This document shows positions 61,111 to 64,000 of a stretch of DNA of 64,000 nucleotides, piece after piece. Origin of the DNA: Rosa chinensis (taxonomy: Eukaryota > Streptophyta > Magnoliopsida > Rosales > Rosaceae); contig NC_037090.1 in assembly GCF_002994745.2 (NCBI RefSeq), forward strand, positions 14,620,001 to 14,684,000, given 5' to 3'. Each line of letters opens with the position of its first letter. Positions within the stretch are counted from its first letter, which is position 1. The notes beneath the pieces were generated by a model. It was not told the origin of the DNA, made no database searches, and worked only from the letters and a program-made list of their open reading frames with translations. Position numbers and translations under genes: made by a program.

Positions 61111-61850
61111 ACCACTACTGCAGTTTCTTCTTCAGCTGTTGTGCTCGTCTTCTTCTTGGATATCATTCTACTTTTGATTGTTGGAGAGCTACAACCCTAT
61201 AGGTTTTTTTTTTATCATGTTCCAAATATAGTCCCTCTCCTTTCTTGGGTTCTACACCATATTCTAATATTAACTCAAACATTTAATTGGTGATTGCATT
61301 ATGGCGGGATTCAATCCCGCTCATTACTTTCTAAATTTTATGTTTTGCTTCTTTGTAATTATATTTCATTGATTTTAAGTTTCCCAATCTATTTTGTTAA
61401 AAGATTTGTCCTTGTTAGCAGGCATTAGTACGTGGTTGACATAATTTAACTATTCCTATTATATAATAAGAAACATCTAGTCTTTTAACTTTTGTTGCCT
61501 CAGCAGATATACTATTATCAAGAAGCCACAAATGCCCACAGTCCCAGTCCCAGACTTCCTTTAGAGAATATATGTACCAAAGTAGTGCCACGAATGGTAT
61601 TGGTTAGTGTGTAGGTTTATTAAACACATACTGTGATTGACATTGACTAAAAGAATCTCATTATTATTATTCTCACTTTTACTATTTCATGACATTGGCC
61701 TACCTCCTGGAAGATTTTGATGGATACAATATGCTACCACATATCTGTGTTATATATAACAGGGTTTATAGCAACATATCCATATTGTCCAAGTAGTTTC
61801 CTAACTTTCCTTTCTAACTAATTTGTAGAAAGTTTCTTCTGTCCATCCCA
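61111..61850. other. AT-rich stretch, no gene seen
   Basis: It lies between the tandem repeats and the frame at 61851. No supported feature. Confidence 0.35.
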
Positions 61851-62423
61851 ATGCTCCCTAAAAAAGGTTCTAAAAACTGTAAGAGAATGCTCTCTTTCAA
61901 TTCGGAGGAACTAAGCAAGACCAATTCTACTGAAGTTGGAGATGCATCTTCAAATAATCTTGCTCTTTCTTTATCTAATTGTGCTCCTTCATCACCTGAT
62001 ATTGCTCTTTCATCAACTAATATTGCTAATGCTACTCTTTCTCCATCTAATGTTTCTCCTCAACGGAACAGTTCTGGTGGCATACGCAACGACATGCTGC
62101 AAATTATGTATCCTCTCCTCTTTAAAGATGATGGTTCATGGCACGGACCTAGTGTGAGTGTACCCTCAAATTTATCTCCTTATAAGTTGCACATCAGGAC
62201 TCCAGTACCTACTGTTCAATCAAGTCATTCAGAAAAAGGTGAGTCCTGTTTATTTTCAGACATTCCTGATACTGAACTTGAGGAGGTTAGCTCTGTTCAC
62301 CACCTTATAGCTGAGAAAAGAGGAATTTACAGGCGACCACAACCTGGTGTGACTTCCCCTAAACCGGACAAGGATGCCAAATATGATGCAACCGGGGACG
62401 AGGAAGATGATGCATGTAGTTAA
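61851..62423 (+). CDS. Hypothetical Ser/Asn-rich protein
   Basis: A 190-codon frame starts MLPKKGSKNCKRMLSFNSEE. It has Ser/Asn/Thr repeats (LSLSNCAPSSPDIALSSTNI) in the first half, a middle part without recognisable domain (DMLQIMYPLLFKDDGSWHGP), and an acidic end (DATGDEEDDACS). An acceptor-like aatttgtag lies 23 bases before the ATG, so it may be a later exon. I do not recognise the family. Being inside the presumed CACTA span and on the strand opposite its Transposase_24 gene, it could be a captured or accessory transposon gene. Confidence 0.35.
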   Translation: MLPKKGSKNCKRMLSFNSEELSKTNSTEVGDASSNNLALSLSNCAPSSPDIALSSTNIANATLSPSNVSPQRNSSGGIRNDMLQIMYPLLFKDDGSWHGPSVSVPSNLSPYKLHIRTPVPTVQSSHSEKGESCLFSDIPDTELEEVSSVHHLIAEKRGIYRRPQPGVTSPKPDKDAKYDATGDEEDDACS

Positions 62424-64000
62424 ACATTGATGCAATATAAATTTCCAAGTATGTTTGCATGAGGAAGATGTGTTAGCAGTATGTTTTTAATCTTTCTTTA
62501 TGTTTAATTTTGATGTTGTGTATGTGGTCCTTTTAACTCTTGCATGTTTCTAAGATTCTCCATTTTAATTGAATGCATTTCAATCTCTACAATAATTTGA
62601 GGCTAGTTACTGCTGCTACCTTTATATTTATCCCATGCCTCAAATGTTTTTAATAGGCTCAATATGTAGGTTAACTTAATAAGGAAAAAAAAAACAAAGA
62701 AAAAAATAAGAAGAAGATGATATATTCAATACATCATCTGGAAGGGCAGAAGATACAAAATATAGCAAAACAGATTTCTGTTTTTAATCAAGTTCTAAAG
62801 GGAGAAATGCAAAACAGACCACGTCATAGTACCACTGAAAACACACTAGTAGAATGCAAGTTTGTCAGCTCATCACCATCATATTGATCAATCTTGACAA
62901 AGCAATTTATCATGACAAAGTTTCATCAATCTTGATCTGTAAAGAAGAGCAACTCATGATTAATTCCTATTTCCGACTATGGTGGTCCTATAAAGAAGAA
63001 AGATTGTTATATGCTTCCTCGGCCTATTTGTCAAAAAATGCTGAATTTACAATTTCGAAACAAAATATGGTTAGTATCCATGACAGATTTCTCACAACTA
63101 CTTGAGTTTCCAAAAGGCAATTGATGATGGTCTCACCCTTGCGATATCAAGGGACATGCAAGAGATTAATTTTGATTTATGAGACTCTAAAAATGCAATT
63201 GAAGCAGCTAGCAAGACTAGATACACAAGACAGGGAACTTTACCTTAATCCTGATACTCCAAGATATCTGAATCGACGGTCATCGTGAATTTCTTGTAAA
63301 GTCAATTAGGAAATTGATGTGTGGCTTCACTTGCCACAATTAGTCGTTACCAGAAGTGGAAGTGCAGCCAAGCATGGTCCTGTCTCAACAAATTTAAATT
63401 GTAAACGACCCTACTTACGAATGGCATATATCTCATAGTTGAAAATAAACTGAAGACATTATGAGTTGTGAATAAATGCTGATGCAGATTTATTGCATCT
63501 TTAACTTCAAGTATCATTGGGAATGTGTAATCATTTCTTGCAAAACATGTCAGGAAAACAAAAGGAACTCTTATTATGTAAATCCTAATCACTACAAGTA
63601 ATGTAAAATTCAGTAGCAAATAAACCAGATAACAGTTAACATGCTCATACCCTGTTTTCAGTAATCATATCTAAGTAGCATTCCTAATTGAAACATTTGA
63701 CATGTTAAAAGTTAAAACTACTGGTGTTGAAATGGAATCTTCACAAACATAGAAACATAAATCTTGAATGCAAACTGGTGACCAAAAAAAATATGAAAAG
63801 AACTTTGAAGATGAGATTGACGAAAGGCATACACTGATACACAGGACACTTACAGAGCTGAAAATGAAACATATAAAAGTCAAGTCAGAAGAATATAGTA
63901 GTAATCGGCTGCTGACAAAAGCTCCCAAGTTCTTCCAATTTATGACAGCAAAAGCAATTCATCATGACAAAGTTTCATCAATCTTGATCTGTATCATCAC
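62424..64000. other. AT-rich right edge with a 42-bp direct repeat
   Basis: The words gcaattYatcatgacaaag and tttcatcaatcttgatctgta occur together at ~62900-62941 and again at ~63952-63993. A plus-strand segment near 63170-63220 (DSKNAIEAASKTRYTR) faintly resembles an RNase H of a retroelement, with stops. No intact gene is seen. Confidence 0.35.

Larger units (their letters stand above)
56912..64000 (-). mobile_element. CACTA (En/Spm) element, one end visible
   Basis: CACTACAATTTATGGCAATA at 56912 is a CACTA terminus. It is followed by many short subterminal GCCACAT/TGTGGC words (56930-57130) as in this superfamily. A Transposase_24-type gene reads toward this end on the minus strand. The opposite TTGTAGTG end was not found before 64000, so the right limit is unknown, and part of this span may be unrelated DNA. 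Confidence 0.6.

Noticed and set aside
63591..63599. CACTACAAG as the second end of the CACTA element
   Set aside because: It is in the same orientation as the end at 56912, whereas the other terminus must be its reverse complement.

Overview
The window reads as nuclear DNA of a eudicot plant. It is AT-rich, has many short GT-AG introns, dense transposon debris, and protein-coding genes whose closest recalled relatives are plant genes. The look of the proteins and repeats is compatible with Rosaceae, but that is an inference and was not searched. The gene order HCF152 / MCM8 / PWWP-domain protein at 31-41 kb matches, as I recall it, neighbouring loci on Arabidopsis chromosome 3.

Five genes look intact. 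An NF-YB8/10-type CCAAT-box subunit (6.8-9.3 kb, +) has a 6-nt microexon. A UPL4-type HECT ubiquitin ligase (14.4-20.9 kb, +) has 17 coding exons and 1568 residues. The 20S proteasome beta-2 subunit PBB (25.4-23.5 kb, -) has 8 exons and 273 residues. An HCF152-like chloroplast PPR protein (31.4-33.6 kb, +) is a single exon. MCM8 (39.1-34.2 kb, -) has 15 exons and about 796 residues. MCM8 shares a short bidirectional promoter with a 531-residue PWWP-domain protein (39.6-41.2 kb, +), which I count as the sixth good gene. UPL4 and PBB lie near one another and both serve ubiquitin-proteasome turnover, but nothing in the sequence shows co-regulation.

Around these genes is a landscape of broken genes and mobile DNA. 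The left 5 kb holds an OXS3-like fragment, the 3' end of a PIF/Harbinger transposase with its terminal repeat, and a frameshifted CC-NBS resistance-gene start. Between the good genes are MITEs with readable target-site duplications, including 9-bp (MULE-like) and 8-bp (hAT-like) ones. A 1.7-kb element at 26.0-27.7 kb has ~175-bp terminal inverted repeats and a perfect 9-bp duplication. It carries a piece of a 9-cis-epoxycarotenoid dioxygenase (NCED) gene, so it is a Pack-MULE. A ~0.6-kb piece of the UPL4 3' region is repeated in direct orientation 7.7 kb downstream, bracketing PBB and the Pack-MULE.

From 41.6 to 56.7 kb the MCM8-PWWP divergent pair has been duplicated and dismantled. A relic of MCM8 exon 1 (41.7 kb) and a PWWP pseudogene (49.3-52.2 kb, itself split by a 582-bp transposon) are separated by about 7 kb of non-LTR retroelements: a LINE-like tail with a 19-bp target duplication, a tRNA-derived SINE with a 10-bp duplication, and an L1-type LINE lacking its reverse transcriptase core. 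A third PWWP remnant at 56.5 kb joins the 5' leader region directly to the 3' flank. The right end (56.9 kb to the window edge) begins with a CACTA terminus and contains a Transposase_24-type gene. An F-box/LRR pseudogene sits just left of it.

I did not find a prokaryote-style defence system or a clearly new biological system. The most notable items are the NCED Pack-MULE, the duplicated and dismantled MCM8-PWWP pair, the 6-nt NF-YB microexon, and a tandem duplication of the PBB leader that copied its start codon upstream. Exon borders were read by eye from splice signals, frame continuity and remembered family sequences. Identities labelled '-like' were not checked by database search.
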